A DNA stretch of 64,000 nucleotides from Ophiura sarsii (GCA_035610835.1 CM069454.1:2791117-2855116); one strand, 5' to 3'. Positions 11,341 to 23,799 are shown, counted from the stretch's first letter. Numbers and translations are program-made. Notes: generated by a model not told the origin, from the sequence alone.

Positions 11341-12104
11341 ATAACGCACGGATCATGCTCCAAACCACAATGTATGACATGGCCAACTTACAGAGCCTTT
11401 TATCCACCGTGTAAAGTGCCGACAGCTGAGAATCCTTGATGAAGAGCAATGTATGCCACCTACATATACTAATTGCCGAAGGTTAGGCTTGCACGACCTG
11501 GTCGCCCAAAGAAGACCTGGTCGTCAATGTACATCATATTTGACCTACATGTATATACAACACGTATAATAGTGGACAATGAAAGCTTGATTCAAGAACG
11601 ACTGTGACAGATAATCACTCTTGCTGAAGACCTACGTACATAGAGAAAACGTCTAGTCGCCTGCTCTTCAGATGAAGGATGATGATATATTATCACGAAA
11701 GCGCTTTTGCCCCTTAACATTATCACAGGCATTACGGAATATTTAAGGCTACAATGGGACAGAAGAAATTTTGCAACGCGAGCACACAATCTTTTTTGTG
11801 TGAATTAAATTAAAACATTTTTAATATTAATTTTGAAAATATTAAGTTGTCTTGACCATCACAGAATCTCGATCAGTTGCACACTATTTCGACTCTAAAA
11901 TGTGCACACAATGCACTGCAATCGTAACCCTTGACCTTCTCTTGCAGGTTTTAAAGATATTAGCCATCTTTTGCGAAAAACTAGAAACAGTACAGCTCAA
12001 ATGCATCTGCTTCTCTAGCCGGTTATCTTGTCGCTGTTAAACAGCAGGGACTATGTAGAAAACGGTCTAAAGTCTGCATTAAAGAAAATGCCACCTAAAA
12101 TGGT
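11341..12104. other. Unassigned DNA
   Basis: No gene recognised. 11935-12035 resembles 9385-9475. Confidence 0.45.
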
Positions 12105-12355
12105 TGTCACCTCCATGATGCAAGAGGGTGCCTATACTGAATTTAAAAATGGTGCCTAAACTTGATTTGAGGGATTGGTTGTCTACCTGCGAGAGGGTGC
12201 CTAGACTGAAAGCCTATAGTCGTCTCCATTAAGAATGGTGCAGATAAACATTAAAAATGGTGCCTATACATGGGTACTTCGTCGTCTCCCTAAGAGAGAG
12301 TACGTAGACTGAAAGCTTGGACGTCTCCCATCAAGACAGGGTGCTTAAACTGTAA
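12105..12355 (+). repeat. Degenerate tandem repeat, unit about 60-70 bp
   Basis: Four loosely matching units carry GAGGGTGCCTAGACTGAAAG and AATGGTGCCTA phrases separated by GTCGTCTCC or similar. Units are too diverged to set exact borders. Confidence 0.6.
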
Positions 12356-12389
12356 GCTTTAAGTGAATGAACAAAGAAGAGCGAAATTA

Positions 12390-12717
12390 GGATCAAGAAT
12401 TATTGCTTGATTTATAGGTACATACGTAAACAATGGCGAGAAAAGGACATGAAACCATTGCCTGTAGATTCAAGACAAAATGACGAATAAGAATTATTGC
12501 TTGATTTAGGTACGAACATGAACAATGGTGAGGACAGAACCTCAAACCACTGCCTGTAGAAGTGTGAATGCAAGGCAAGGTAATGATCGAGAATCATTGT
12601 GTCATTATGAGGACAGGACCTCAAACCATTGCCTATATGCAAGGCAAGATAATGATCGAGAATTATTGCTTGATTATTAGGTACAAACTTAAACAATGGT
12701 GAAGGCAGGACCTTCAA
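12390..12717 (+). repeat. Minisatellite, unit about 70-110 bp, four copies
   Basis: Successive units contain GAGAATTATTGCTTGAT, AACAATGGTGAGGACAGGAC and CTCAAACCATTGCCT. The third unit has an internal deletion. The minus-strand frame across it is just the translated repeat. Confidence 0.75.
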
Positions 12718-12762
12718 GTTTCTAAATGTTATATACTACACGTATTTTCCAAAACACAATTA

Positions 12763-12858
12763 GAAATAATAAACGACTTCTTCATTCTATCAACACCCAA
12801 ATGCTGAGCTACTTTGCCCACATCTCACGACGCAGTGGTAACCACTTAGAGAAGGTTA
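12763..12858 (+). pseudogene. Short LINE C-terminal fragment related to 8645-8905
   Basis: Starting AAACGACTTCTTCA, this matches the first 95 bp or so of the fragment at 8645, including CATCTCACGACG and TTAGAGAAGGTTATTA, then stops abruptly. It is a decayed remnant of the same LINE family. Confidence 0.55.
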
Positions 12859-13077
12859 TTACACTGTTAGAACGTTGGGCAATTATTTAGCGTTGGGTAA
12901 ACTATGAACAACCCTGTTGTTGGGTAAATAAATTTCGTCGCTATTCTTTCAAAACCTCGTATCTCCAACTTACCTCGAAATTGATTTTTGTGTGTTTATC
13001 ATGATGTCAGAGACATTATGCAAATGATGGTAATGTTGTTATTTGTCACATTCAGAAGGCAGACAAATTTAGCTTTT

Positions 13078-13135
13078 TCAGCACCTGTGTTTCAAAACCT
13101 CGTATGTATACGAGGTTTTGAAACACAAGTGCTGA
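13078..13135. repeat. 58-bp near-perfect palindrome
   Basis: TCAGCACCTGTGTTTC pairs with GAAACACAAGTGCTGA around a centre in GTATGTATAC. The arm sequence TTTCAAAACCTCGTAT also occurs singly near 12946 and, with one change, near 13268. Confidence 0.85.
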
Positions 13136-13313
13136 CCATGTGCTGAGGGGAAACTTCCAACTTTCTTGATATTTCGCAGCAAATGTGTGAACTAGAGGTG
13201 AGATTTTATTGCAAATGGCTTGAATTGATATACGGACTGGTTTATGGCAGTTTTTTCGTTTCTATTCTTTCAAAACCTTGTATCTCCAACTTTCTTTTTT
13301 TTCATCCACACTG

Positions 13314-13784
13314 AAATATGCACCTAGCACATAAAGTCCCTGACCAGGTGCTTTGAGGTTGGCTAATTCAAAATATATGATCGGTACCAAAAATCTGAGA
13401 TAAACTCTAAATGAGCAAATTTCTTCTCCGCAGTTTGATACCTCATTCAACAAAATCGAATGGATACTTTTAAAGTTATGTCGATTTCAATGACCGCGCA
13501 TGCAACAGAAATGTTGCACTAGGTATAGGAAATCATTGATTTGTGTGTGATTTACCATAGACGGTAAAAATCAATGTTTTACCCGTCTATGGATTTACGC
13601 ACTGAAAAACTCACAGCTTATCAGCTAAGACTTGTATTCCTCACAGCCAAATACACCCTTTGTCCCGCACATTGCGGTTATCACTAAAGACCCATTCATC
13701 TGTCTCGTTCAGATAGCACACAGTTATGACAGTAATCACACACAAATCAATGATTCCTATACCTAGTGCAACATTTCTGTTGCA
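13314..13784 (+). repeat. Dispersed repeat with inverted ends, copy 1
   Basis: About 13314-13740 matches 48103-48485. In this copy a 52-bp inverted repeat (left arm 13501-13552, right arm about 13734-13784, beginning TGCAACAGAAATGTTGCAC) encloses the second half. In the other copy the right arm has diverged. It is non-coding and probably a miniature element joined to an adjoining duplicated segment. Confidence 0.75.
13556..13592. repeat. 37-bp hairpin insertion with target duplication
   Basis: CATAGACGGTAAAA and TTTTACCCGTCTATGG form a hairpin flanked by a 6-bp direct repeat ATTTAC (13550-13555 and 13593-13598). The matching copy near 48340 reads straight through ATTACGC with no hairpin, which makes this an insertion. 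Confidence 0.7.
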
Positions 13785-13785
13785 C

Positions 13786-14880
13786 TATTTTTGATGGTGT
13801 CCATGGTAACAAGTAATAAACAAAGCACAACTGGCACAACCAACCCATCTTAAATTATGCACCATGTTATAGAGAACATACTTGTGAAATATTGGGGTAT
13901 AAATGTCAAATATAGTTGATTAAGAGCAATTTTACAGGTATATTCCCTTGAAAATGCCTGTTTTTGATGGTTTCCATGGTAACAAGCAATAACCAAATTA
14001 CAAATGGTACAACCAATCCATCTAAAATTAGGCAGCATGTGATAGAGAACATATTGGTGAAATCTCGGGGTATAAATCTCAAAAATAGTTGATTTAGAGT
14101 AATTTTACTAAATCTATTATGTTTGAATGGCGGCCATTTTGAAATCCAAGATGGCCGCCGCACCATTGCTCGGAAAATGTGGGTTCCTTGATTTTTGAAA
14201 TTAGCGCTTCAAAACACTCCTTTAAGCTAATTTTAATTCTTCCTGCCAGTAGTGAACATCTTTTTCACACCCGATTCACTATAATAGTGTTTTACCAGCA
14301 ATAGATTGGTGAAAATGAGTGAAAATGAGTGATTTTGACATATATTTCGTCAAACCGCCATTGAAAAAGTTTCCATGGATACCACTCAAAATTGAAATGC
14401 AAATTTCTCATCCAAATTATGTATAATTGCAGATGATACTAAAAGCAATTTCATGATGAATAGATGACAAAAACCTTCAAATAAGAGTGATTTTAGAGGT
14501 ATTTTTGCCAAAAAATGTCTATTTTTGATGGTTTCCATGGTAACAAGTAATAAACAAAGTACAACTGGCACAACCTATCCACTTAAAATTATGCACCGTG
14601 TTATAGAGAACATATTGGTGAAATCTCATGGTATAAATGTCAAAAATATTTTATTTAGAGCAATTTTACTAAATCTCCTATATTTGAATGGCGGCCATTT
14701 TGAAATCCAAGATGGCCGCCACACCATTGCTCGAAAAATGTGGGTTCCTGGCTTTTTGAAATCAGTGCATCAAAACACCCCTATATGCCAATTTTCATGC
14801 TTCCTGCCAAAAGTGAACATCTTTTTCACATATCCGCTCCACTATATACAGTGTTTGGCCAAATGTTTGTTATACGGTTA
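13786..14880 (-). repeat. 1.1-kb dispersed repeat, copy 2 (inverted)
   Basis: Reverse-complement copy of 6431-7585, with the same GTTACCATGGAAACCATCAA sub-repeats and several long identical stretches. Its outer end abuts the inverted-repeat element ending at 13784, and its inner end abuts the LINE tail at 14885. Confidence 0.85.
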
Positions 14881-14884
14881 ATAA

Positions 14885-17212
14885 ATAATAATAATAATAA
14901 TAATAAATAACATTTATACCGCGCCTTTGCCTAGGGATACAAAGCGCAAAAGCATGAAAAATACAACAGCAAAAAGAAAAACCATGGAGATAAAAAAAGG
15001 AAACCAATTAAGGAAACAGATGATTTTTGAGTTTGGACTTAAAACATTGTACACTAGTGGCATTTCTAACAGCTACGGGTAATTTGTTCCACATACGTGG
15101 AGCCACTACTGAGAAGGCTCTATCCCAGCAGATTTCTTGGTGACAGGAACGACAAAATAGTGCTTTGAGATTGTTTCTTAACAAGACAGTCTTGAATATA
15201 CTGGGGACAGAGCCCTTCCAAGGATTTGTACACATACAGCATTGTCTTATACATAATACGTTCATTTACTGGTAACCAGTGTAATTTAGCCAACAATGGG
15301 GATACATGCTCACGTCTGGGCTTGAGACACACTAGTCTTGCACACTTGTTCTGCAAGATTTGCAACCGTTTCAGATCTTTCTTAGATATACAATTTAGCA
15401 AAATATTACAATAATCAAGACGAGAAAGGATGAGAGCTCTTACAATGTTGTGACAGGTATCAACATTAATATATGGACGGATTCTACGAATGTTTCGTTG
15501 GAGCCAGTTGATGGATCTACACAACTTGGTTACATGGTCAGACATACACATTTTATTATCGAAAACAACCCCAAGATTGCGAATAGTCTTAGACGGTAAA
15601 ACCTCAGTATTGTCAAGAAAAAGACTGACCTTACCTAACCTTTTCAAATCATAAGGAGATGCCACAACAAAGAATTCCGTCTTGTCTTGATTCAACTTGA
15701 GTTTGTTTTCAATCATCCACTGCTGAATGTCAGCAACACACCTTGCGAGTCTAAAAAGCGCACATTGAACGTCACCAGGAATATTGGGATCAACTATCAG
15801 ATAAACTTGCATATCATCAGCATAAATTTGATAATCCACGTTATGATGGCGTAATATTTTGCCGACAACATGAGTGTAGTACACAAAACATAATGGCCCT
15901 GTAACCGAGCCTTGAGGAACACCAAAACGGAAATAAAAGTCTTTAGAATATGAACCAGATACAAATACCCTACAGGATCTGTTTGCAAAATATGAGCTGT
16001 ACCACATATGAGCAGTACCAGTGACACCAAAGTCATCTCTGAGCCTTTGCATCATAATGTCATGATCAACTGTATCAAATGCGGCTGATAGGTCTAGCAT
16101 CAGCAGCAACACAACCTTTTTGTCGTCTAAAGCGCGCAATATGTTGTTGTGCACACACGCCAATGCGGTCTCAGTACTATGCTGACTTCTATAGGCTGAT
16201 TGCAAAGGCTCAGAAAGGCCATGTGTCTCAGTATGCTCAATAACTTGTAAAGACGCACATTTCTCAAGTACTTTAGATGTAAAATGTAAATTTGAAACAG
16301 GTCTGTAGTGCTTAAGCTGGTTACGATCAAGAGATGCTTTTTTTCAGAACAGGTGTCACAATGGCCTTGTGCAGGTCATCAGGGAATAAACCTGATTGTA
16401 GCGATGTGTTTACAATTCTACACAACGTGGGAAGCAGAACGTCAACATGTTCTTTGACTAGCCAAGTAGGCATTGGATCGAGCACACAACTTTTATTGGG
16501 ACACTTTCTAATGATCCCAAGCAGTTCTTCATTTGACACACGCTGCAATTCTGAAAATAGACACGTAACAGGGGTTGATTTGAGATATGATTCAGTTGTA
16601 ATGCTAGTATCACTACTCGTTATGCTGTCAACCTCATCACGTATCTTATTTACTTTGCCAACAAAGAACTGTCCAAAATCATTAGCTAGATCCACGGGAG
16701 AAACAGTGTCTGGTATAACCTTATTTGATGTATATAAGAGCTCATTAACAGTCTTGTACATGTCCTTTACACTGCAGTTGTTAAATTTACCCTCAAAATA
16801 TCCTTTCTTAGCATTATGAATCTGATCACTAACGTTCTGTTTGGAATCCTGGTATGTTTTGTAATAGGCATCAGTCTTTGATTTTCTCCACTTTCTTTCA
16901 CATTTTCGGCGTATCCGTCTGGCATCATTCACATGTTCATCATACCATGCAGGTCTTCTTATGACACTGCGGGTCATAATGGTGGGAGGGGCATGCTTAT
17001 CAAGAACTTCAGAGCAAGCTGTATTATAGTCCGCCAGCAAATTGTTAACATTATCATACTCCCGACATTCAATGTCATTCATTCTAGTAGTAATGTCTTC
17101 AGAGAATGCTTTTTGGTCAATGAGCTGATATTTGCGGATGGTAAAGGTAACTTTATTCGCTGATGGTTTTGGTAAATCGAGAACACAATTGATCAAGAAA
17201 TGGAAATAATGC
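14885..17212 (-). mobile_element. 5'-truncated CR1/L2-type non-LTR retrotransposon
   Basis: A minus-strand LINE of about 2.3 kb. It starts at the very end of the endonuclease domain, continues through the linker and reverse transcriptase, and ends in a 3' UTR with GCGCTTTGTATCC, GGCGCGGTATAAATG and an (ATT)n tail at 14885-14908. Truncation at the 5' end is the usual outcome of target-primed reverse transcription. No clear target-site duplication was found. Confidence 0.9.
15008..17205 (-). pseudogene. LINE ORF2 (endonuclease end, linker, reverse transcriptase), frameshifted
   Basis: Three reading-frame pieces form one polyprotein. 17196-16327 is the linker, with NCVLDLPKP at the end of the endonuclease, a basic RRIRRKCERKWRK segment and the start of RT up to TPVLKK. 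A frameshift in a T-run near 16335 leads to the frame read to about 15120, with RT motifs QSAYR-HSTETAL, LDLSAAFDTVDHD, GVPQGSVTGPL and YADDMQVYL, the catalytic aspartates being in YADD. A second frameshift near 15125 leads to 15265-15008, with RAFSVVAPRMWNKLP and a C-terminus in HLFP. The motifs fit the CR1/L2 clades. The frameshifts and missing endonuclease make it inactive. Confidence 0.9.
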
Positions 17213-18609
17213 CAAGTGGAAAAATAAAAGTATTGCGGAAAAGGGTGAAAAAAGATGAAGAGAAAAAATGCAACTTTGGGTTATGAGCTGTGGTTGCACA
17301 GGTATATACTAACATGTTCATTGTTTTATTGCTTTTCCCCAGTGGCGGAGCTACATGGGGGCAAGGGGGCATTTCCCAAAAAAAAATATTTTTGTGCCCC
17401 ACCAATCAATTTACACAATGTAGTTAAAATTAAGAAAACAATGGACAATTTTAGCATAAAAATACTTTTTTTTTCGCGCTTCTCGCACATTTTCGTACTA
17501 AATTAGGTTCAATTAGACAAAATTGACAATATTAACGTAACATGCCACAAAAAAGATTCGCGCACATCATTTTTGTTTATTCCCCCTTAAAAAAGTTCTT
17601 CACAAATGTTAAATTATTACTATGGTACTGGTATATCGAAAGAACACTATAGCTAACATATTGTAATCTGATTTTTATCAAACCTGTAAGTGTAGGTGGG
17701 GAAATGTTAAGCTCAAAACCTTGCTCCTGGGGAAGAAACAACTTTGAACAACCCTGAGCATCATAGCCCTTTTGTATTCTCTTCGCCACAACAAAACAAT
17801 GAAAAAACTAGAATATTGTCGAATTCCTTTTAATAAATTACATCAACGCCAAGGCAAATGCATCCGCGCAATAAACTGAAGAATGCCGAGGAGACTGACC
17901 ACCAATTGTATTGCACGATTTGATGTAATCATTTCTTAAAACACTACCGTATTTGTATAATGTTTGAATCATATGAGACACATAAAAACACCTATTTACA
18001 TTAATTTAAAATCTCTGCATACTTCGATCAACTGATTGATATTCGGACAAAAGCTAAATAATAGAGATGACTTTTTCCGATGTATTTGATAGCATTTATT
18101 GTCCGATGTTTCGACCATCCGGTCTTTGTCCAAGTAAGGTGGCACAAGCTAAGAGAAGCAGTACATTGCCATTACTTTCACACATTGTAACAAGAGATAT
18201 GCCAAAGTCATCGTTTTAATAACATCTAACTATTGGCTTAATGGGCTGACATTTTATTCAAGATAACGTTGCACATTATTGTTTCGAGACAGGATATTGC
18301 GAAGCAACAACAGTCTGTCCTTTATTATCATGATTATAACATTACACTTTTAAAAGCACTTATAGAAGTAGTGACCAACCAGTTCTGTAGTCAAGAGTAG
18401 TGTACGTATCTTTACAAAAACAAGCTCATAAATGAAAATGTGAAAAGTACATAATGGTACGATACACCACTTATCAAATGTTGATTTTGTAAGCATGGTT
18501 AATATGTTTGGTACGATAAACAGATGCAGAAATGTCAAATACACCATTCTGAGTAGCAGCAGTAAGAACAAAAGCAGCAACAGAAGTGGCAGTATCAGGA
18601 GCAAGGAAT
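17213..18609. other. Unassigned DNA
   Basis: About 17350-17404 contains AGTGGCGGAGCTACATGG and a C/G-rich stretch resembling the hAT-type end at 5359. It is otherwise AT-rich with no recognised gene. Confidence 0.4.
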
Positions 18610-19045
18610 TGGTGAGATTTAGAGAGTATGGCGTAGTTAAACACGGTTCTTACTTTGACTTTACGAACATCTAGACGTAAATCTCGACAATTTATTTAAC
18701 ATTAGATACGCGTCTAACTCTCTAAAAAGTGTCTAAATTTAAACATGGGTATGGGGTAGTTTAAGCGTGTTTAACTAAACTCATACACCAACCGTATGCC
18801 TTAAAATATCACTCAACCGTAACCGTGCCTGCTGCAAGCTGAAGTTCAGATCGTGTAGTATTAAACATCCACGAGCTTTTGAGGTATTCGGACGATATCT
18901 ATTGTAATCCATTAGAGCCACAATAAAAATGAATACCTGACCACTCTGTGGACGGTGTTTCAAACCGTGTTTTGTTAAACACAATGTGTAAAAGATAAAC
19001 TCGCGTTTAGTTAGACACGGTTTAGTACGATAATACGGCCCAATA
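18610..19045. repeat. Decayed element with TTAAACACGG words, shared with 3961-4072
   Basis: GTTAAACACGG near 18636, TTTAACTAAAC near 18767 and AGTTAGACACGG near 19010 recur in both orientations. The end TACGATAATACGGCCCA matches the end at 4072. Boundaries are uncertain. Confidence 0.4.
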
Positions 19046-20066
19046 TGTTTCATGATTTTGGTTTGTAATGCGCAATATTAGAAACCGATTGTACACCAAG
19101 TAGCAGCGGAATAAAAAAATATGGGTGGATGTAGACAAAACGCAAACATATCTAGTTTTCAACTAAAATGGTCCCCAGAAAACGTTCCCGATGCCAAGTG
19201 TTACACTGAATGTTGCAATACAACGTTAAAACACATTAGCTGTATTTTTATAAGGGGATATTCCCCCACGTCACAGTGCAAATACCACGTCCCTCCGCTT
19301 GCGCCGCCCATGGTCATCTCCCCGATATGTAAACACTATTGTAACAGTGCGAAAGTGCATTGAGATCTTAGTCAATAACATCCATACAACACATTATAAC
19401 TCCCTGAAAAGGAGCTATCAAACTTTTAGTCAAAGGGGTAAAATTCTACACAAAGCTATATGATACTTTGTGAATTGTCGACCGAGTACTATTTTCATTC
19501 TAATCAAAAAATTGCTTTGAATAGCGCTATATTTAACCATTATTTAACCTGCTTCTCCCTATCATTTGCATTCATCCACATCGAGTGGTGACCACAATGA
19601 AATGATAAACGTTAATAGGGCTGAACTTGCTACAACTTTATTATGGTTAATGAAAATCCATATAAGACGTGGGTAAACATATCTGCTACTTTTCAACTGT
19701 AATTGAAGTACCAGAAAGCACAGACAGAAACGTTTCATTTACCATTCTTACTTGGTTGTAAGGGTCCTTCAACTACAGTACGCCAGATGCTGTAATGGTC
19801 ACTGCTTCTATATGTATGGTTTACAGTGAGTATATGCACAGGCACGTTACCAGCTTAGTGACTTCACAACAACATTTTATTTTTAACCTATAATAGGGGT
19901 GTAACAAACGTTTATGAAGTAAACTGAACAACAGATACAGGTTTATTTTTTACAGGTTTATTTATTTCGCATATACAACATAGCAATACAAAGTCAGAGC
20001 AAAATTATTTTACAAAACAGTAGCATAGGCCTATATGCAAGGCGTCGTTGAAAAAACTCACGAAGA
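19046..20066. other. Unassigned DNA
   Basis: No recognised gene or repeat. The longest frame (80 codons at 19121-19363) has no known motif. Confidence 0.5.
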
Positions 20067-20071
20067 GCTTA

Positions 20072-20526
20072 GGGAGCAGTTCCATTTATACGCGATAAAT
20101 TTATCGCGACTGTATCGGGGCCTGATATGTTTTGGACCCGATGTTTTTCAAGTTGATTCGCGATAAAATAGTCATCAGGCCCCGATACGAGGCCTCTGCC
20201 ATACCCTGGGGTATGTTTAGCAAATAGAGCGGGACATTGTTTAGCAAATACACGAGGATAATACAATTTACGTTAAACATCCATAATCAATAACATTATC
20301 TCTAAAAACATGAAATGCTGAATTTGTACCTTACACTAGAATAAATAGCCCGAAGCTCTATTTACATACCGACCACTTATCTTTAAACAAGCGGTAATAC
20401 GCTATCGATAAATAATCCTTTGCTTCTCGCAACTGTTCGCGCAACTGTTCGCGCAACTGTTCGCGATACTCATCGGGGCCCGGAACATTCTCGCAATTTT
20501 TATCGCGTACAAATGGAACTGCTCCC
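20072..20526. mobile_element. PIF/Harbinger-type miniature element, TTA target
   Basis: Inverted ends GGGAGCAGTTCCATTT and AAATGGAACTGCTCCC are flanked by TTA (20069-20071 and 20527-20529). A 3-bp TWA duplication with G-rich termini is typical of PIF/Harbinger. Repeated TCGCGATAAA-like words lie inside the termini. A 12-bp unit GTTCGCGCAACT is tandemly repeated about three times near 20430-20470. No transposase is present. Confidence 0.75.
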
Positions 20527-20725
20527 TTACTACACGTGTCAACGAGACCCTTTGGAAAAATGTTAATGGATGAGGTAATACAAATAAGCAATTATGTTAC
20601 AAAGATAATCAATATGATAGGGAGATTATATAAATATAATGAAAGTATAAAGTAATCTTTTAAAACTTGGATGGTGTGCATACATAGATAGGTATTCAGG
20701 AGGGCAATTGGTCGAGAAGAAAATA

Positions 20726-21756
20726 CAGGCTGTCCCAAAATGATTAGTACTCATCGATGCCCAAAGTTCAATGAAAAATGTCATCGTCAAAATCAATGAA
20801 ATTAGATCCATTGTTTTTCTATAATATTTACTATACTGTACCCTTTTATTAGAATTAAAGATCATGAATATCGAACTTATTTTAATGAAGTTACACTCCA
20901 TTGTGTAAGACATGGTGATTTCACCTTTTTGGCAAAGTGCAAAAAAAATGTGTTTTTAAACAGCTTGTTTGAATGAAACTAATACATTCTCTTAATCTCC
21001 TGTCTGCTAGTATCTTTGGTTCCTTTCTATTTTAAACTGCTGTTGTATCATATTGTTGTTCAAACCTTTAATATTTCTTCATTTTGATTTAATTTGAAGA
21101 GTAAAAATGGATCGTCACGCATGAGCGACCCCAAATTTGTTTCTATAATAAGCTAGTTTTGACTCTAAATTGAAGGAAATTTAAACAGGTAGAGACGTGG
21201 TCATGGATAATTAGCTTTTTAATATTGAGGATACAATTTCCTACAAACGCGCTAAAAATGATATAGTCCCTTAGTGTTTAACCTCACGAAATCCATTCTT
21301 CAACGTCAAAATGAAATCTAAGCCACTGGTGATTCACCAAATACCACTTCTTTTAGAAGTCACTAAACACTTGTCAAATAAAACAATACATGGGGTCACT
21401 CAAGTGTGACGATTTGAACACCCATAACTAATAACAGTTACAACAGAAAGACACACAAGATTATATTGAGTAGACCATGATTATGAGAATACACAAGTTT
21501 CTTTCAAACCAGCTGTAATAGCGCTAGCACACACATTTTTAGCACTTTGTCAAAAAGGTGAAATTACCATGTTTTACATAATGGAGTGTATCTTAAGTTT
21601 GATAAATTCGATATTCATGATCTAAAATTCTAATGAAATAGTACAGTATGACAAAGATGATGTAAAAACAACGAATCCAATCCCATCGATTTTGATGATG
21701 ACAAAATTTATTCAACTTTGGGCATCAATGGGTACTAATCATTTTGGGACAGCCTG
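20726..21756. mobile_element. mariner-type long-inverted-repeat element
   Basis: Ends CAGGCTGTCCCAAAATGATT and the complement are flanked by TA on both sides. Inverted homology extends about 210 bp from each end and continues weakly inward, where GGATCGTCACGC near 21109 is mirrored by GTGTGACGATTTG near 21402. The CAGG-GTCCCAAAA terminus and TA target resemble mariner-like ends. The middle lacks a transposase. Confidence 0.8.
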
Positions 21757-22013
21757 TAGTACCAAAGAAAATCTGGTGACAAATCAATAATTAAAAAAAA
21801 TAACACAAATGACCAAAGGAACATAAACAAATGTAAATCATATATGATTTAAGATGCATAAGCAATCACTAAATGTATAAGCTATTAAGTGTCTGTTGTT
21901 ATCCTGCAATAAACCGAGAGGTGGTTTACCTGAAAGAAATATTTAGTCCAATTCATTGTAAGGGACGGTGTGTCGTCAAAAGAAACTCTAAAAAAAGCTT
22001 AGCACTAGTTATA

Positions 22014-22729
22014 CAGGGTGGTTCAATAAAACGTTGACAGTTTTTTTTAAGCCATTTTCTTTTAAAATTCTGTAGATCTAAACAAAATCTTTTTCAATAT
22101 TCATCAACTATATGATCTTGACCATCTATGCTGAAAATATTTTGTTACAAATAACCTTACAGTTGCAAAATAACAGCTATTTGAACAAAGTCTCTCCCAT
22201 GTCACTCTGTCCACGGGGTACTGATTTCGCGACGTTACAACCAGTGTGGTTCAATAAAACGTTGACAGTTTTTCAAAGCTATATTTTTCAAAATTGTGGG
22301 ATTTGGTTTACATTTTTTTACATATTCCTCAAAAATATCATCTTAGCCATCTATGCTGAAAATCTCAATGTTAATAATACTATGGCGGCAAAATGATAGC
22401 TATTTGAAGAGAATCTCTCCAAAATCTCTTTGTCCATGGGTAAGTCTACAGGAAATGACCAGCAAGATAACATTAAATGGCATCGTCACTTTTGAGGCAC
22501 ACTTTCAATCTATGAAAATCAATAATTCTAATTAGGGTCACTCGAGGTATTATTATTACGTATTAATTTCACACCTGGATAGATAGTTAAGATGTTAACA
22601 ATAACACTGGTTTCACCTGGCGGGATCTTCAAATCTTAGATTACTTGCATGCAATTCATCATTCAGTATTCAATGTAACGTCGCGAAATCAGCTTCAAAA
22701 AACTGTCAACGTTTTATTGAACCACCCTG
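22014..22729. mobile_element. mariner-type element with an internally duplicated end
   Basis: Ends CAGGGTGGTTCAATAAAACG and its complement are flanked by TA (22012-22013, 22730-22731). The left about 190 bp is repeated in tandem from about 22245, so the terminal motif GTGGTTCAATAAAACGTTGA occurs twice on the left. The word GATTTCGCGACGTTACA near 22223 is mirrored near 22675. No transposase frame. Confidence 0.8.
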
Positions 22730-22731
22730 TA

Positions 22732-23573
22732 TGTATGGCCGATCGTAACAACGAATACATGCACATTGGCATAACTGATACTTGTGTATCAGAGATATCT
22801 AAGGGATATCTAACTTGCGGTTATAGAGATATTCAAAAACATCGGCTTAAATATGAACTTTTAAAAGTCAAATGTCCTTTAATGACCAGCTAATGTCAGA
22901 AATTAAGTTTTTTTTAACATTTAAGGCAAAGATGTTTTTTAGAGGAACTAGAAAGAAAAACAAAGAAAATACAAAATACAAAACCGCACTTGGCCCACGC
23001 GCACGGGACAGAGCCTTGGCTACGAAACATTTCACACAGACCCATGTCACAAGCTTTGCGCTCACCCCCACTGGGGGGTGCGTGCATAGGATTGCTGTGG
23101 GGGTGTGTAGGCTATATTTTATTGGGCCACAATGGTATTGAAATGGCAATACTGTAATTATCTATTACTGGAAAAACGAGAATGATTATCATTTTCACAG
23201 ATATTACTTCACAGATGCTAGAGGTGGACAATTTCCATATACCACTAATCATTATAGCACTAATGTGCTAGTTATTGGAATGATAGAAAGCCAAATAGTT
23301 GGAAATGATAGCTAATTGCATTTTGGATTAAATTTATATCGTTGCGGAATATCGCATTGACAAGCCATTAGACGCAACAGGATGTTGATGACATCTACAT
23401 TAAAAGTCGAACGGCATATTATGTCATTGGTGGCATTTCTCGTGATTCGCTTGTTTAAGATCACGTTTTATAGATTTTTAATTTTCATTAAATTGGTTAA
23501 GGAGTTAACGTGTGCGGGAATTGGATTGTGAAATCTTACTAGAGCAATTATAGCCAATTTGCCATTTTACTAT
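22732..23573. other. Unassigned DNA
   Basis: Overlapping frames on both strands near 22868-23149 are mutually antisense and have no recognised domain. Nothing else seen. Confidence 0.45.
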
Positions 23574-23577
23574 TTAA

Positions 23578-23795
23578 CACTTTCCACTGGGGGAATGCGT
23601 CTGCAGACGACATTCCAAAATGTCACCAAATGGGATTTCATAACCATATTTGTAATCACTATGAGAAATGCTTTGAAATAAGTACATAAAGGCGAAGTAT
23701 ATGTTCAGTAATCCTTGAGCAAGGCTTTACATGTTGGGAAAGGTTTCTGAAAAATCTATTTAGTATGTGGTAAAACTATGGCCGCGTGAAAAATG
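23578..23795. mobile_element. piggyBac-type TTAA miniature element, reverse orientation
   Basis: Ends CACTTTCCACTGGGGG and CCGCGTGAAAAATG lie within TTAA (23574-23577, 23796-23799). The interior CAGACGACATTCCAAAATGT and AGGTTTCTGAAAAATCT match the reverse complement of 39732-39970. It is a diverged, non-coding copy. Confidence 0.8.
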
Positions 23796-23799
23796 TTAA

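Noticed and set aside
18105..18150. Phrase GATGTTTCGACCATCCGG, seen in some retroelement 3' regions
   Set aside because: Too short, with no adjacent coding homology.
22868..23149. Overlapping sense/antisense frames of about 90 codons
   Set aside because: Mutually antisense with low-complexity stretches and no domain.
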